Of a stretch of 64,000 nucleotides of DNA, positions 41,127 to 47,810 are shown piece after piece (within the stretch, counting starts at the first letter, position 1; each line of letters begins with the position of its first letter). This DNA is from Colletes latitarsis. Lineage: Eukaryota; Arthropoda; Insecta; Hymenoptera; Colletidae. The position numbers were made by a program, and so were the translations under genes. Location: the NCBI RefSeq assembly GCF_051014445.1, contig NW_027488370.1:13144001-13208000 (forward strand), written 5' to 3'. The notes under the pieces are model-generated. The model searched no databases, was not told where the DNA came from, and saw only the letters and a list, made by a program, of their open reading frames with translations.

Positions 41127-41813
41127 ATGCGTTATCCTCAAAAATATTGACCGAAACCAGGTTCAGTGGACTGTTCCAGTGTGGTACCACATTACTGCGT
41201 GATCCCGACCAGAAAAAAACCAGGATCTGTTCAACAAGAATGTGAAACATGCGAAAGTATGGCCCTGATGAGGGCAAATCCCAGACCTATCCCAGACCTA
41301 ACTTGCGTTAACCTCTAAAATATTGATCGAAACCAAGTTTAATTGGCTGTTAAAGAGTGGTACCACTTTACTACGTGATCCAAAGCAGAAAAAAACCCAG
41401 GATCTTTTCAACAAGTATGTGAAGTATGCGAAATTATGAGTCTGATGAGGGCAAATCACAGGCCTAACCTAGACATAACATGCGTTATCCTCTAAAATAT
41501 TGATCGAAACTAGGTTTAGTGGACTGTTTCAGTGTGGTACGACATTACTACGTGATCCAAACCAGCAAAAACCCAGGATCTGTTCAACAAGTATGTGAAA
41601 AACGCGAAAGTATGAGCCTGATGAGGGCTAGTCCCAGACCTATCCCACACCTAACTTGCGTTAACCTCTAAAATATTGATCGAAACCAAGTTTAATTGAC
41701 AGTTTAAGTGTGGTACCACTTTACTACGTGATCCAAAGCAGAAATAAACCCAGGATCTGTTCAACAAGTATGTGAAGTATGCGAAAGTATGAGTCTGATG
41801 AGGGCAAATCCCA

Positions 41814-41826
41814 GACCTATCCCAGA
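41814..41826. repeat. Target-site duplication, 5' copy
   Basis: The 13-bp GACCTATCCCAGA ends the satellite immediately before the first non-satellite base (41827). The same 13 bp follow the poly(A) tail at 47798-47810. An extra A before the G could extend the duplication to 14 bp, but at the 3' side it merges with the poly(A) tract. The sequence is ordinary satellite, found for example at 9477-9489. Confidence 0.93.
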
Positions 41827-42210
41827 TCCCTCAGGGGCTGCCAGCCTTTCAGCTGCAGTACGGGCTTAACGAACCCGGGGTACCCGAGTCATACACACAC
41901 CGTAAGCCTCCTGTTGGTCGTCACAACGACCCATTCACAATTCCGTATTGGTTTTGTGAATGGTACGTGACGGCAGGAGGAACGGGGGTCTTGGCTTAAC
42001 CGCCTGGGCCACGAGTATGGCGACTCTATAAAATCGCCCTCCAATCTTAAGCTATGGTGCGCGGCGATGGGATGCATGGTTGGGGGAGAAGGCCCAATCC
42101 CAAGCGACCACCTCCGGGGAACCTGCCGAACCCCCGGAGTATTAGGCTTACCCGGGTAAGGCGGCTCTGCCCGGGTGGACCTTTATTTCCGACCATCTCG
42201 TGGGACTATT
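41827..42210 (+). other. Retrotransposon 5' UTR (384 nt)
   Basis: This non-satellite leader lies between the 5' junction and the chosen ORF1 ATG. In R1-clade elements this region usually holds the internal promoter; no TATA or initiator could be assigned here. It is rich in secondary structure: a nested stem at 41907-41980, an 8-bp stem at 42112-42119/42132-42139, and a 14-bp palindrome CTTACCCGGGTAAG at 42147-42160. Two upstream ATGs precede ORF1: 42017 (stop after four codons) and 42054 (57 codons, running past the ORF1 start). Confidence 0.8.
41907..41980 (+). other. Nested stem-loop in the retrotransposon 5' UTR
   Basis: Three nested complementary pairs can be read directly: CCTCCTG (41907-41913) with CAGGAGG (41974-41980); CGTCAC (41919-41924) with GTGACG (41967-41972); and CCATTCACAA (41931-41940) with TTGTGAATGG (41954-41963). 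Together they make one long hairpin with internal loops and a 13-nt terminal loop. A role in translation or RNP assembly is possible but unproven. Confidence 0.7.
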
Positions 42211-42227
42211 ATGGACACAGAAAATAA
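42054..42227 (+). other. Upstream open frame overlapping the ORF1 start
   Basis: ATG at 42054 opens a 57-codon frame that ends at TAA 42225-42227, 14 nt inside ORF1 and in a different frame. The peptide is Arg/Pro/Gly-rich with no recognisable domain. Scanning ribosomes that used it would bypass the ORF1 ATG, so it would be expected to lower ORF1 translation unless there is leaky scanning or internal entry. It is not claimed as a protein-coding gene. Confidence 0.4.
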
Positions 42228-44088
42228 AATGGGGATGGGGCGGGTTTTGTCGGTTGGGGAGGACGGAGACGGGGTTGGGGTTAGGGTGGCGGCGCTCGCG
42301 CCCCACTCAGCGCCAGGTCCGGCTTCGTGGAGGGTGGAGGAGGACGACGAGACGGCGTCGGTCTCGTCCTTCTCCTCCAGCACGAGCCACATAGGCTCTA
42401 AGAGGAAGAGGACGGGGCAGGCCGTCGTCGAGGTGGGCGGGGCGATGAGCCCGTCGGTGAGGCTGAGTTGCCTCAGGGACGAGGTGACCGAGGAGATATC
42501 GGAGAGGATCTCCTCGTCCCTGAGGCGGGTGGAGAAAGTCGCCGCTGCCTGCGCCTTTAAGGGGCAGAAAAGCGGTGGCGCGGAGGCCCTGAAGGCCGCG
42601 GCGGAGGAAATGAGGGAGGCGGCGCGGGAGCTCAGAGGGCGGAACGCCCGTCTGCAGCTCCTGTTGGAGGAGGAGCGACAGGGGAGGAGGAGGGCAGAGG
42701 CGCTGTGGAACAGCGCGGCCCTCCCTCCCATCCTCCCTCCTCCTCCACCGCCGCGTCCCTCGGCGGAGGTAAATAAGCGGAGTGCGGCGGCAGTGGTGCG
42801 GGGCACCGCGGGCCCCTCCACCCGCGCTCCGCCCGTGAAGAAGTCCCCGTCCTCCTCAGAAGACGATCTTCTGAGGAGGATTGGGGACATGATTGATGGC
42901 AAGCTGGCCGCCTTCCGGGAGGAGCTCCTCGCCGGAAGAGCGGTCAGCAGGAAGGTGGTGCCTCCCCGACCTGTTCCGGTACAGTCGGGGAAGGCAAAGA
43001 AGGGCGGAGTGAAGGCTCCGCCCAGCGTTGCGGCACCAGGGACCCGGGTCGCGACCCCCAAGGGGGGTGGTGTACCCGTGGTCGCGGTGGTCGCGTCCTC
43101 CACAGCACCCTCCCAAGGGGGGGTGGCGTGGAGTGAGGTGGTGGGGCGGAAGGCGAAGCGGGCGGCGAGGAAGGCCTCGCAACCGCAGCCTCCGCCTCCG
43201 CCGCCGGCGGCCAAGGTAAAGGCCGCGAAGGTCGGGAAGGCACGACCAGGTCGTCCCCCAAAAACGGCAGCGGTGACGCTGACCGTTGCGCAGGGGGGCG
43301 ACCTGACCCTCGCGGAGGCAATGCGGCTCGCCAGGGAGAATATCTCCCTGGAAGAGCTGGGCATCGCCTCCGTGAGGGCGAAGAGGGCCGTGACCGGGGG
43401 TCTCTTGCTGGAGATCCCCGGTGCAGAAGGCGGCGCGAAGGCGGATCGTCTCGCCCAGAGGCTCCGGGAGCAGCTGGGCGAGCGAGGTGTCCGGGTCGCC
43501 CGGCCCACGAAGCGCACGGAGATGCGCATTTGTGGGCTGGACGACTCGGTCAGCGCACAGGATGTGTCCCGTGCCCTTGCGAGGGCGGGGGACTGTCCTG
43601 TGGAGGACCTGCGGATCGGAGAGATCCGCAGGTCGCCCTCCGGCCTCGGGTCGGTGTGGGCCCGGTGCCCCCTCTCCGCCGCCCGTAAGGTGGCGGAATC
43701 CGGGAGGGTGTTGGTGGGGTGGGTTTCGGCGCGAGTGGAAATCCTCGCGCCGCGCCCGCTCCAGTGTCACCGCTGCCTCGAATTGGGGCACGTGAGGCAG
43801 TGGTGCACCTCGCCGGTGGACCGCAGCGGTCAGTGTTACCGCTGCGGTGCCAAAGAGCACCGTGCGAGCCAGTGCTCGGCGGCCCCCCACTGCCCGCTGT
43901 GTGCGGACATGGGGAGGCCAGCCGATCACAGGGTGGGGAGCAAGAAGTGCTCCCCCCCCTCCCGGAAGGAGAGGAAGAGGCGGGCTGCACCGGCTCCGGT
44001 GCCGAGGGCGGTGGCATCGTCCTCCATGGAGGTGGACGGTGCTACGGGGACGGACGGCCGGGAGGAGGCTGGCGCGGCCATTAATTAA
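42211..44088 (+). CDS. ORF1: ORF1 protein: Gag-like nucleic-acid-binding protein of the retrotransposon
   Basis: 625 aa. It binds the element RNA and forms the retrotransposition RNP. The open frame extends upstream to a GTG at 42175, but the ATG at 42211 is the first in-frame ATG and has A at -3 and G at +4, so it is preferred for a eukaryote. Visible regions: acidic/Ser-rich N-terminus; basic GSKRKR patch (residues 62-67), NLS-like; predicted coiled coil about 85-165, rich in Ala, Glu and Arg; poly-Pro run 172-183; basic Ala/Pro/Lys linker to about 350; a conserved alpha/beta part about 355-515, possibly RRM-like; then three zinc knuckles. These are C519-C522-H527-C532, C542-C545-H550-C555 (both CX2CX4HX4C), and C561-C564-H573-C580 (CX2CX8HX6C). 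The C-terminus is basic, then acidic. The stop codon overlaps the ORF2 start. All knuckle ligands are present and there is no frameshift. Confidence 0.92.
   Translation: MDTENKMGMGRVLSVGEDGDGVGVRVAALAPHSAPGPASWRVEEDDETASVSSFSSSTSHIGSKRKRTGQAVVEVGGAMSPSVRLSCLRDEVTEEISERISSSLRRVEKVAAACAFKGQKSGGAEALKAAAEEMREAARELRGRNARLQLLLEEERQGRRRAEALWNSAALPPILPPPPPPRPSAEVNKRSAAAVVRGTAGPSTRAPPVKKSPSSSEDDLLRRIGDMIDGKLAAFREELLAGRAVSRKVVPPRPVPVQSGKAKKGGVKAPPSVAAPGTRVATPKGGGVPVVAVVASSTAPSQGGVAWSEVVGRKAKRAARKASQPQPPPPPPAAKVKAAKVGKARPGRPPKTAAVTLTVAQGGDLTLAEAMRLARENISLEELGIASVRAKRAVTGGLLLEIPGAEGGAKADRLAQRLREQLGERGVRVARPTKRTEMRICGLDDSVSAQDVSRALARAGDCPVEDLRIGEIRRSPSGLGSVWARCPLSAARKVAESGRVLVGWVSARVEILAPRPLQCHRCLELGHVRQWCTSPVDRSGQCYRCGAKEHRASQCSAAPHCPLCADMGRPADHRVGSKKCSPPSRKERKRRAAPAPVPRAVASSSMEVDGATGTDGREEAGAAIN
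42850..42880 (+). other. Perfect 14-bp-arm hairpin inside ORF1
   Basis: TCCTCCTCAGAAGA (42850-42863) is followed by a CGA loop and TCTTCTGAGGAGGA (42867-42880), an exact reverse complement. It lies in the low-complexity Ser/Asp/Glu linker of ORF1. Confidence 0.85.
43606..43634 (+). other. Perfect 12-bp-arm hairpin inside ORF1
   Basis: GACCTGCGGATC (43606-43617) pairs exactly with GATCCGCAGGTC (43623-43634) across a 5-nt loop. It lies in the conserved domain just upstream of the zinc knuckles. A further 11-bp hairpin, ACCGCAGCGGT (43820-43830) with ACCGCTGCGGT (43838-43848), lies between knuckles 1 and 2. Confidence 0.85.
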
Positions 44089-44090
44089 TG
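44086..44090 (+). promoter_or_regulatory. UAAUG stop/start overlap coupling ORF1 to ORF2
   Basis: The ORF1 stop TAA (44086-44088) and the ORF2 ATG (44088-44090) share one A. A UAAUG overlap of this kind is known to support termination-reinitiation of ORF2 in the R1-clade element SART1. The same mechanism is inferred here from the overlap alone. Confidence 0.8.
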
Positions 44091-47000
44091 CCGCCCCGCC
44101 TCCTCCTCCAGGCCAACCTCAACCACTGCCGCGCGGCACAGGACTTGATGTCCCAAGTCCTCGCGGAGTGGGGGGTTGGCCTGGCGGTCGCCGCCGAGCC
44201 GTACCGCGTCCCTGATCACCCTCATTGGGTGGGCGACGCGGACGGCTTGGTGGCGACGGTATGGGGAGGGGGCGACGGGTCCCCACCGTTCTCCTTGTTG
44301 GAGCGCGGTCGGGGATTCGTCGCCGTGGACTGGGGGGGAGTCGCTGTGGTGGGGTGCTACATTTCGCCCCGTAGCGGTCACGCTGCGTTCGAGCTGTACT
44401 TGGCCGAGGTCGCGGCATGCGTGCAGCGCTACGCGGCCCGGCCGGTGCTGGTCCTGGGGGATTTTAATGCCAAGTCGGTGGCTTGGGGATCCCCCAGGAC
44501 CTCCGTTCGCGGCGGGATCCTGGGCGATTGGGCGGCGGGGCTCGACCTCCGGGTATTGAACCGGGGGTCGGAGAACACATGCGTGCGGCGATATGGGGGG
44601 TCCATCGTGGATGTTGGATTCGCGACCCCCAACGCCGTGCGCATGGTGTCGGGTTGGCACGTGGTCGCGGGGGCAGAGACACTCTCCGATCACCGGTACA
44701 TCCGGATGGAGGTCTCTGCCGCCGCGAGTGCATCCCGACACGGCCGCCTGCGTGGCACCCCACCACGCCGCTGGGCGCTTCGGCGCCTGGACAAGGACGC
44801 CCTGATGGCAGCTGCCCTCGCTGCAACTTGGCCGCAGGGAGCGGCCGAGTTGCCGAGCATAGAGGGGGAGGTCGCCCGGCTCGGAGCATTGGTCGCGGGT
44901 ATTTGCGACGCGGCGATGCCTCGGGTCGGGCGGGCTTCTCCTCGCCGAGCGGTGTACTGGTGGTCGGACGCGATCGCGGAGTTGCGAGTCGCGACTGTCC
45001 GCGCCCGACGCCAGTACACCCGCGCGCGCCGTCGTCAACGTACAGACGACGGCGTGGCGCGAGCGAGGGCAGCTGATGACCTGTATGGAGCATACCGCGT
45101 GGCGCGGGTTGCTCTGCAGGTCGCCATCAAACGGGCCAAGACCCAGGCATGGAAGGAGCTCCTCCAGACCCTTGATGACGATCCATGGGGGCGCCCATAT
45201 AAGGTGGTGCTGAATAAGCTCCGCCCGTGGGCGCCCCCCGTCACCGAGGGTCTTGACCCCCGGCTGCTGGAGGACGTGGTCAATACACTCTTCCCAATTG
45301 GGGAGAGGGGACCGCGTCCTCCGGCGGCGGCGGCTGTCCCAGTGGAGTGGACGGCCGAGCTGGGGGTCACGCAGGAGGAGCTGGCAGCGGCCATCAGACG
45401 GCTCGGGGTTCGTAACACGGCCCCGGGTCCGGATGGTGTGCCCGGCCGGGTTTGGGTCTTGACCCAGGGCGTCTTTGGGGCCGACCTCAGGCGGTTGTTC
45501 GACCGCTGCCTGAGGGACGGGCGATTCCCCCCCAGTTGGAAGGTGGCGAGGATGGTCCTCCTCCGGAAGGAGGGTCGGCCCGCGGAGTCTCCCTCCGCAT
45601 ACCGGCCCATTTGTCTCCTCGACGAGGTGGGCAAGCTCTTCGAGCGTGTGATTGCTGCCCGCCTCGTAGAGCACCTGTCGCGGGGTGATCCCGGTCTGGC
45701 CGACTGCCAGTTCGGTTTCCGGGGGGGCCGATCGACTATCGACGCGATAGGTCGTGTGAGGGCCCTCTCGGAGGCGGCCGTCTCCCGGGGAGGGGTGGCA
45801 TTGGCAATATCCTTGGATATTGCCAATGCCTTTAACACCCTCCCCTGGGAAGAGATAAGGAGGGGACTCGAATATCATCGAGTCCCCCCTTGTCTCAGGG
45901 CGGTCGTCGGGGATTATCTCCGCGGCAGGTGGATCGAGTATCCGGGCCGGGATGGTGATATGCGGAGGGAGGTGTACTGCGGTGTTCCGCAGGGGTCGGT
46001 CCTCGGGCCACTCCTGTGGAACATCGCGTACGACTCGGTGTTGCGGGCCGGCCTCCCCGACGGCGTCAGCACGGTGTGTTATGCGGATGACACACTGGTG
46101 CTGGCCGTCGGGGCGCACTGGGGGAGGGCCATGCGTCGCGCGGAGGAGGGGTCGCAACGCGTCGTCGACCGGATCAGGGGGATGGGGATGACGGTGGCGG
46201 TCCATAAGACCGAGGTGATTGCGTTTCATTCACCTCGGCAGGATCCGCCACCCCCTCTGATTCGGGTGGGTGGGGCTGACATCGAGGTGAAGCCCCAGAT
46301 CAGGTATCTAGGGCTGATCCTCGATAGCCACTGGCGTTTCGAGAAGCATTTCCGCTGCCTGGTCCCCCGGTTGGAAAGGATGGTTGCGGCTCTGGGCCGG
46401 ATCCTGCCCAACCTGGGGGGCCCGGCGGGCCGAGTTCGTCGCCTCTATGTGGCAATGGTCCAGTCGGTGGCCCTATACGGGGCCCCCGTCTGGGCGGACG
46501 ACCTGGCTGCCTCCCGGCGCAGCATGACTATGCTGCGTCGGGTGCAGAGGCGCATGGCGCTCAGGGTCGTCCGCGGGTATCGGACCATGTCACATGAGGC
46601 GGCGACGGTTCTAGCGGGGATGCCGCCCATGGACCTGCTCGCGCGGTCGCACGCGGTGATGTACCGGCACCGCGTCGACCGTCGCGCGGGGGTGGGGGCG
46701 GTCCCGGGCGGGCAGGAACCTGCTTGGGGCGATTTGAAGCGCCAGGCCCGGCAGTCCGTGTTGCTCGCGTGGCAGGAGCGGCTGGCTCTGCCAACCGCGG
46801 GGCACCGGACTGTCGGGGCTGTTCGGCCACTCCTGAAGGAGTGGCTGGACAGAGGCCATGGCAGCCTCACCTACCGGATGGCACAGGTATTTTCCGGGCA
46901 TGGCAGCTTCGGAAGATACCTGTGCCGGATAGGGAAGGAGCCGACGGCGCGTTGCTGCCACTGCGACGCTGAGCAGGACACGGCGGATCATACCCTGGAG

Positions 47001-47270
47001 GTATGCCCCGCGTGGGAGGGGGAGCGCCGTGTCCTGGTCGGCGTCGTCGGGCGGGATGTCTCGCTGCCGGGCGTGGTGCACGCCATGCTCGGCAGCGAGG
47101 AGAAGTGGAGGGCCGTGGCCTCCTTCTGCGAGAACGTAATGTTGCAGAAGGAGGCCGCGGGGAGGGAGCGCGAGCTTCAGCGGCGTGCTGAAGCGCGCAC
47201 TCGTGCGGTGGCCCGAGGTCGTCGCCCGGTCGCGAGGCGTCGCGGGCGGCCGCCTCGGCGTGGCGGATGA
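44088..47270 (+). CDS. ORF2: ORF2 protein: endonuclease and reverse transcriptase of the retrotransposon
   Basis: 1060 aa. It nicks the target DNA and reverse-transcribes the element RNA from the nick. The N-terminal APE-type endonuclease (about 1-210) shows LQANLNHC (N10, N12), the EPY motif with E37, GDFNA (D125, N127), SIVDV (D175) and SDH (200-202), so the expected catalytic residues are present. A linker follows to about 440. The RT has NTAPGPDG from 443, DCQFGFRGGRST, SLDIANAF with catalytic D577, GVPQGSVLGPL from 632, YADD 665-668, a KTE motif, and YLG from 740. A CX2CX8HX4C finger uses C956, C959, H968 and C973. The last 30 residues are Arg-rich. I see no RNase H domain, as is usual in R1. 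The length is typical of the clade and no stop or frameshift is seen. Translation probably depends on coupling to ORF1. Confidence 0.95.
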   Translation: MPPRLLLQANLNHCRAAQDLMSQVLAEWGVGLAVAAEPYRVPDHPHWVGDADGLVATVWGGGDGSPPFSLLERGRGFVAVDWGGVAVVGCYISPRSGHAAFELYLAEVAACVQRYAARPVLVLGDFNAKSVAWGSPRTSVRGGILGDWAAGLDLRVLNRGSENTCVRRYGGSIVDVGFATPNAVRMVSGWHVVAGAETLSDHRYIRMEVSAAASASRHGRLRGTPPRRWALRRLDKDALMAAALAATWPQGAAELPSIEGEVARLGALVAGICDAAMPRVGRASPRRAVYWWSDAIAELRVATVRARRQYTRARRRQRTDDGVARARAADDLYGAYRVARVALQVAIKRAKTQAWKELLQTLDDDPWGRPYKVVLNKLRPWAPPVTEGLDPRLLEDVVNTLFPIGERGPRPPAAAAVPVEWTAELGVTQEELAAAIRRLGVRNTAPGPDGVPGRVWVLTQGVFGADLRRLFDRCLRDGRFPPSWKVARMVLLRKEGRPAESPSAYRPICLLDEVGKLFERVIAARLVEHLSRGDPGLADCQFGFRGGRSTIDAIGRVRALSEAAVSRGGVALAISLDIANAFNTLPWEEIRRGLEYHRVPPCLRAVVGDYLRGRWIEYPGRDGDMRREVYCGVPQGSVLGPLLWNIAYDSVLRAGLPDGVSTVCYADDTLVLAVGAHWGRAMRRAEEGSQRVVDRIRGMGMTVAVHKTEVIAFHSPRQDPPPPLIRVGGADIEVKPQIRYLGLILDSHWRFEKHFRCLVPRLERMVAALGRILPNLGGPAGRVRRLYVAMVQSVALYGAPVWADDLAASRRSMTMLRRVQRRMALRVVRGYRTMSHEAATVLAGMPPMDLLARSHAVMYRHRVDRRAGVGAVPGGQEPAWGDLKRQARQSVLLAWQERLALPTAGHRTVGAVRPLLKEWLDRGHGSLTYRMAQVFSGHGSFGRYLCRIGKEPTARCCHCDAEQDTADHTLEVCPAWEGERRVLVGVVGRDVSLPGVVHAMLGSEEKWRAVASFCENVMLQKEAAGRERELQRRAEARTRAVARGRRPVARRRGRPPRRGG
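44450..44501 (+). other. 13-bp inverted repeat over the endonuclease GDFN codons
   Basis: GGTCCTGGGGGAT (44450-44462) pairs perfectly with ATCCCCCAGGACC (44489-44501). A small inner stem, CCAAG with CTTGG, sits within the 26-nt loop. The left arm includes the codon for the catalytic Asp125. Confidence 0.82.
45797..45830 (+). other. Perfect 16-bp-arm hairpin over the RT motif A codons
   Basis: GGCATTGGCAATATCC (45797-45812), a TT loop, then GGATATTGCCAATGCC (45815-45830): 32 of 34 bases are paired. The segment encodes ALAISLDIANA, including D577. A second inverted repeat lies just downstream: GGGGACTCGA (45862-45871) with TCGAGTCCCC (45878-45887). Confidence 0.92.
47117..47156 (+). other. Perfect 13-bp-arm hairpin near the ORF2 3' end
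   Basis: GGCCTCCTTCTGC (47117-47129) pairs exactly with GCAGAAGGAGGCC (47144-47156) over a 14-nt loop. It is followed directly by a second stem, GCTTCAGC (47174-47181) with GCTGAAGC (47187-47194). This leads into the structured 3' UTR. Confidence 0.85.
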
Positions 47271-47765
47271 CCTAGGCTGGGAGGGGGGTCCTGAGGGGAC
47301 CCTCCTCCCGCCAGGCGGCGCCGGGTCGGACCGGTTGGGGGTAGGAGTGCCTTCCCCTACCGGTCCGACGCAAGGGGCGGCACCCTCGGCGGTCTGGTGC
47401 CGAGGGATGGAAACGGGGTCGCGGGCGGTTGCGAGTTGGGGCTCGCAGCCGCCACTAAACGCGGCCCCGGGACGGATAGCGGCGGGATGGAGTGGCCCCG
47501 TCCCGCCGCTATGAGGCAGTGTGTCTACTGGGGGGACCGATTGTCCCCCCGGGGGATGGGCGCGAAAGCGCGGGCACGGGGAGGATACCGGAAGAATGCT
47601 TCGAGCGATTCCCGGTATCCTCCCAAAGCGTGCCGAAGGGTCACCGTGGGGTTTTTAGTGGGTAGGTCCCGCGCCTGTCGTTGTACGGGCGCGGGGAATC
47701 CCACACACGCCTCCCACCTCTCCCCAAGGAGGTGGGAGGGAGTCTTTCGAAGATTTTCCCCACGA

Positions 47766-47766
<1 letters not shown>
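47271..47766 (+). other. Retrotransposon 3' UTR made of successive stem-loops (496 nt)
   Basis: Nine complementary pairs read one after another: 47325-47335/47359-47369 (11 bp), 47383-47390/47399-47406 (8), 47424-47435/47442-47453 (12, one G-U), 47476-47487/47501-47512 (12), 47530-47537/47543-47550 (8), 47560-47563/47568-47571 (4, GAAA loop), 47579-47591/47612-47624 (13), 47668-47678/47685-47695 (11, one G-U) and 47710-47720/47729-47739 (11). In R1- and R2-type elements the 3' UTR RNA is recognised by the ORF2 protein; that role is inferred here. No AATAAA signal is seen. Confidence 0.85.

Positions 47767-47797
<31 letters not shown>
47767..47797 (+). other. Poly(A) tail of the retrotransposon (31 A)
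   Basis: An uninterrupted run of 31 A follows CCCCACGAC and runs straight into the 3' target-site duplication. Its purity suggests a recent insertion, since simple A tracts decay quickly. Confidence 0.93.
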
Positions 47798-47799
<2 letters not shown>

Positions 47800-47810
47800 C
47801 CTATCCCAGA
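47798..47810 (+). repeat. Target-site duplication, 3' copy
   Basis: GACCTATCCCAGA follows the A tract and is identical to 41814-41826. Directly after it the satellite resumes as CATAACATGCG, so excision in silico gives a normal monomer junction of 177 bp, the length also seen between 13338 and 13515. Confidence 0.93.

Larger units (their letters stand above)
37571..41826. repeat. Satellite array up to the retrotransposon 5' junction
   Basis: Monomers return to the 6.5-26 kb family. 37.7-38.7 kb matches about 15.0-15.3 and 10.9-11.5 kb, including the private GAGAAGTATGCGAAAGTGTGAGC and ACGGAAACCAGG variants. 38.7-39.7 kb matches 15.4-16.1 kb. 41127-41826 follows the same monomer order as 8790-9489. 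The last monomer is cut by the element immediately after CCTATCCCAGA. Confidence 0.93.
41827..47797 (+). mobile_element. R1-clade non-LTR retrotransposon, apparently full length
   Basis: This 5971-bp insertion is visibly GC-rich against the AT-leaning satellite. In order it contains a 5' UTR, ORF1 with three CCHC knuckles, ORF2 with APE endonuclease plus RT plus CCHC, a 3' UTR, and 31 A residues. It is flanked by perfect 13-bp target-site duplications. The two-ORF layout, the N-terminal LQANLNHCRAAQDL motif of ORF2, the CX2CX8HX4C finger after the RT and the absence of any visible RNase H domain fit the R1 clade (R1, TRAS, SART, Waldo and relatives). I cannot place it in a named family without a tree. 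Both ORFs are open, so it may be recently inserted or active. Whether 41827 is the true transcription start cannot be shown from this one copy. Confidence 0.93.

Noticed and set aside
866..41637. Dozens of 60-115 codon open frames with recurrent peptides (MRYPLKYLSRPGL types on +, MINILEDNA types on -)
   Set aside because: They follow the 176-bp satellite period. Because 176 is 2 mod 3, each frame starts at ATGCG and stops 16 nt into the next monomer. Many monomers carry stops or indels in the same frame, and no promoter, splice signal or domain supports coding.
1..41826. CRISPR-like array (regular repeats)
   Set aside because: The whole 176-bp unit is repeated with no unique spacers, and the sequence context is eukaryotic satellite.
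41827..41900. HDV-like ribozyme at the element 5' end
   Set aside because: I could not find the double-pseudoknot pairings or the expected 5' G; only simple hairpins are visible. A covariance search would decide.
42175..42210. GTG at 42175 as start of ORF1, adding 12 residues
   Set aside because: GTG is an unlikely start in a eukaryote, and the ATG at 42211 has a favourable context (A at -3, G at +4).
42183..43529. 448-codon open frame antisense to ORF1
   Set aside because: Same cause: GC-rich, Arg/Pro/Ser-rich low-complexity product, no domain, opposite to a clear Gag-like protein.
44085..46229. 714-codon open frame antisense to ORF2
   Set aside because: A shadow of a GC-rich coding sequence in which stop codons are rare. 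It has no recognisable domain, and the sense frame encodes a clear endonuclease/RT.
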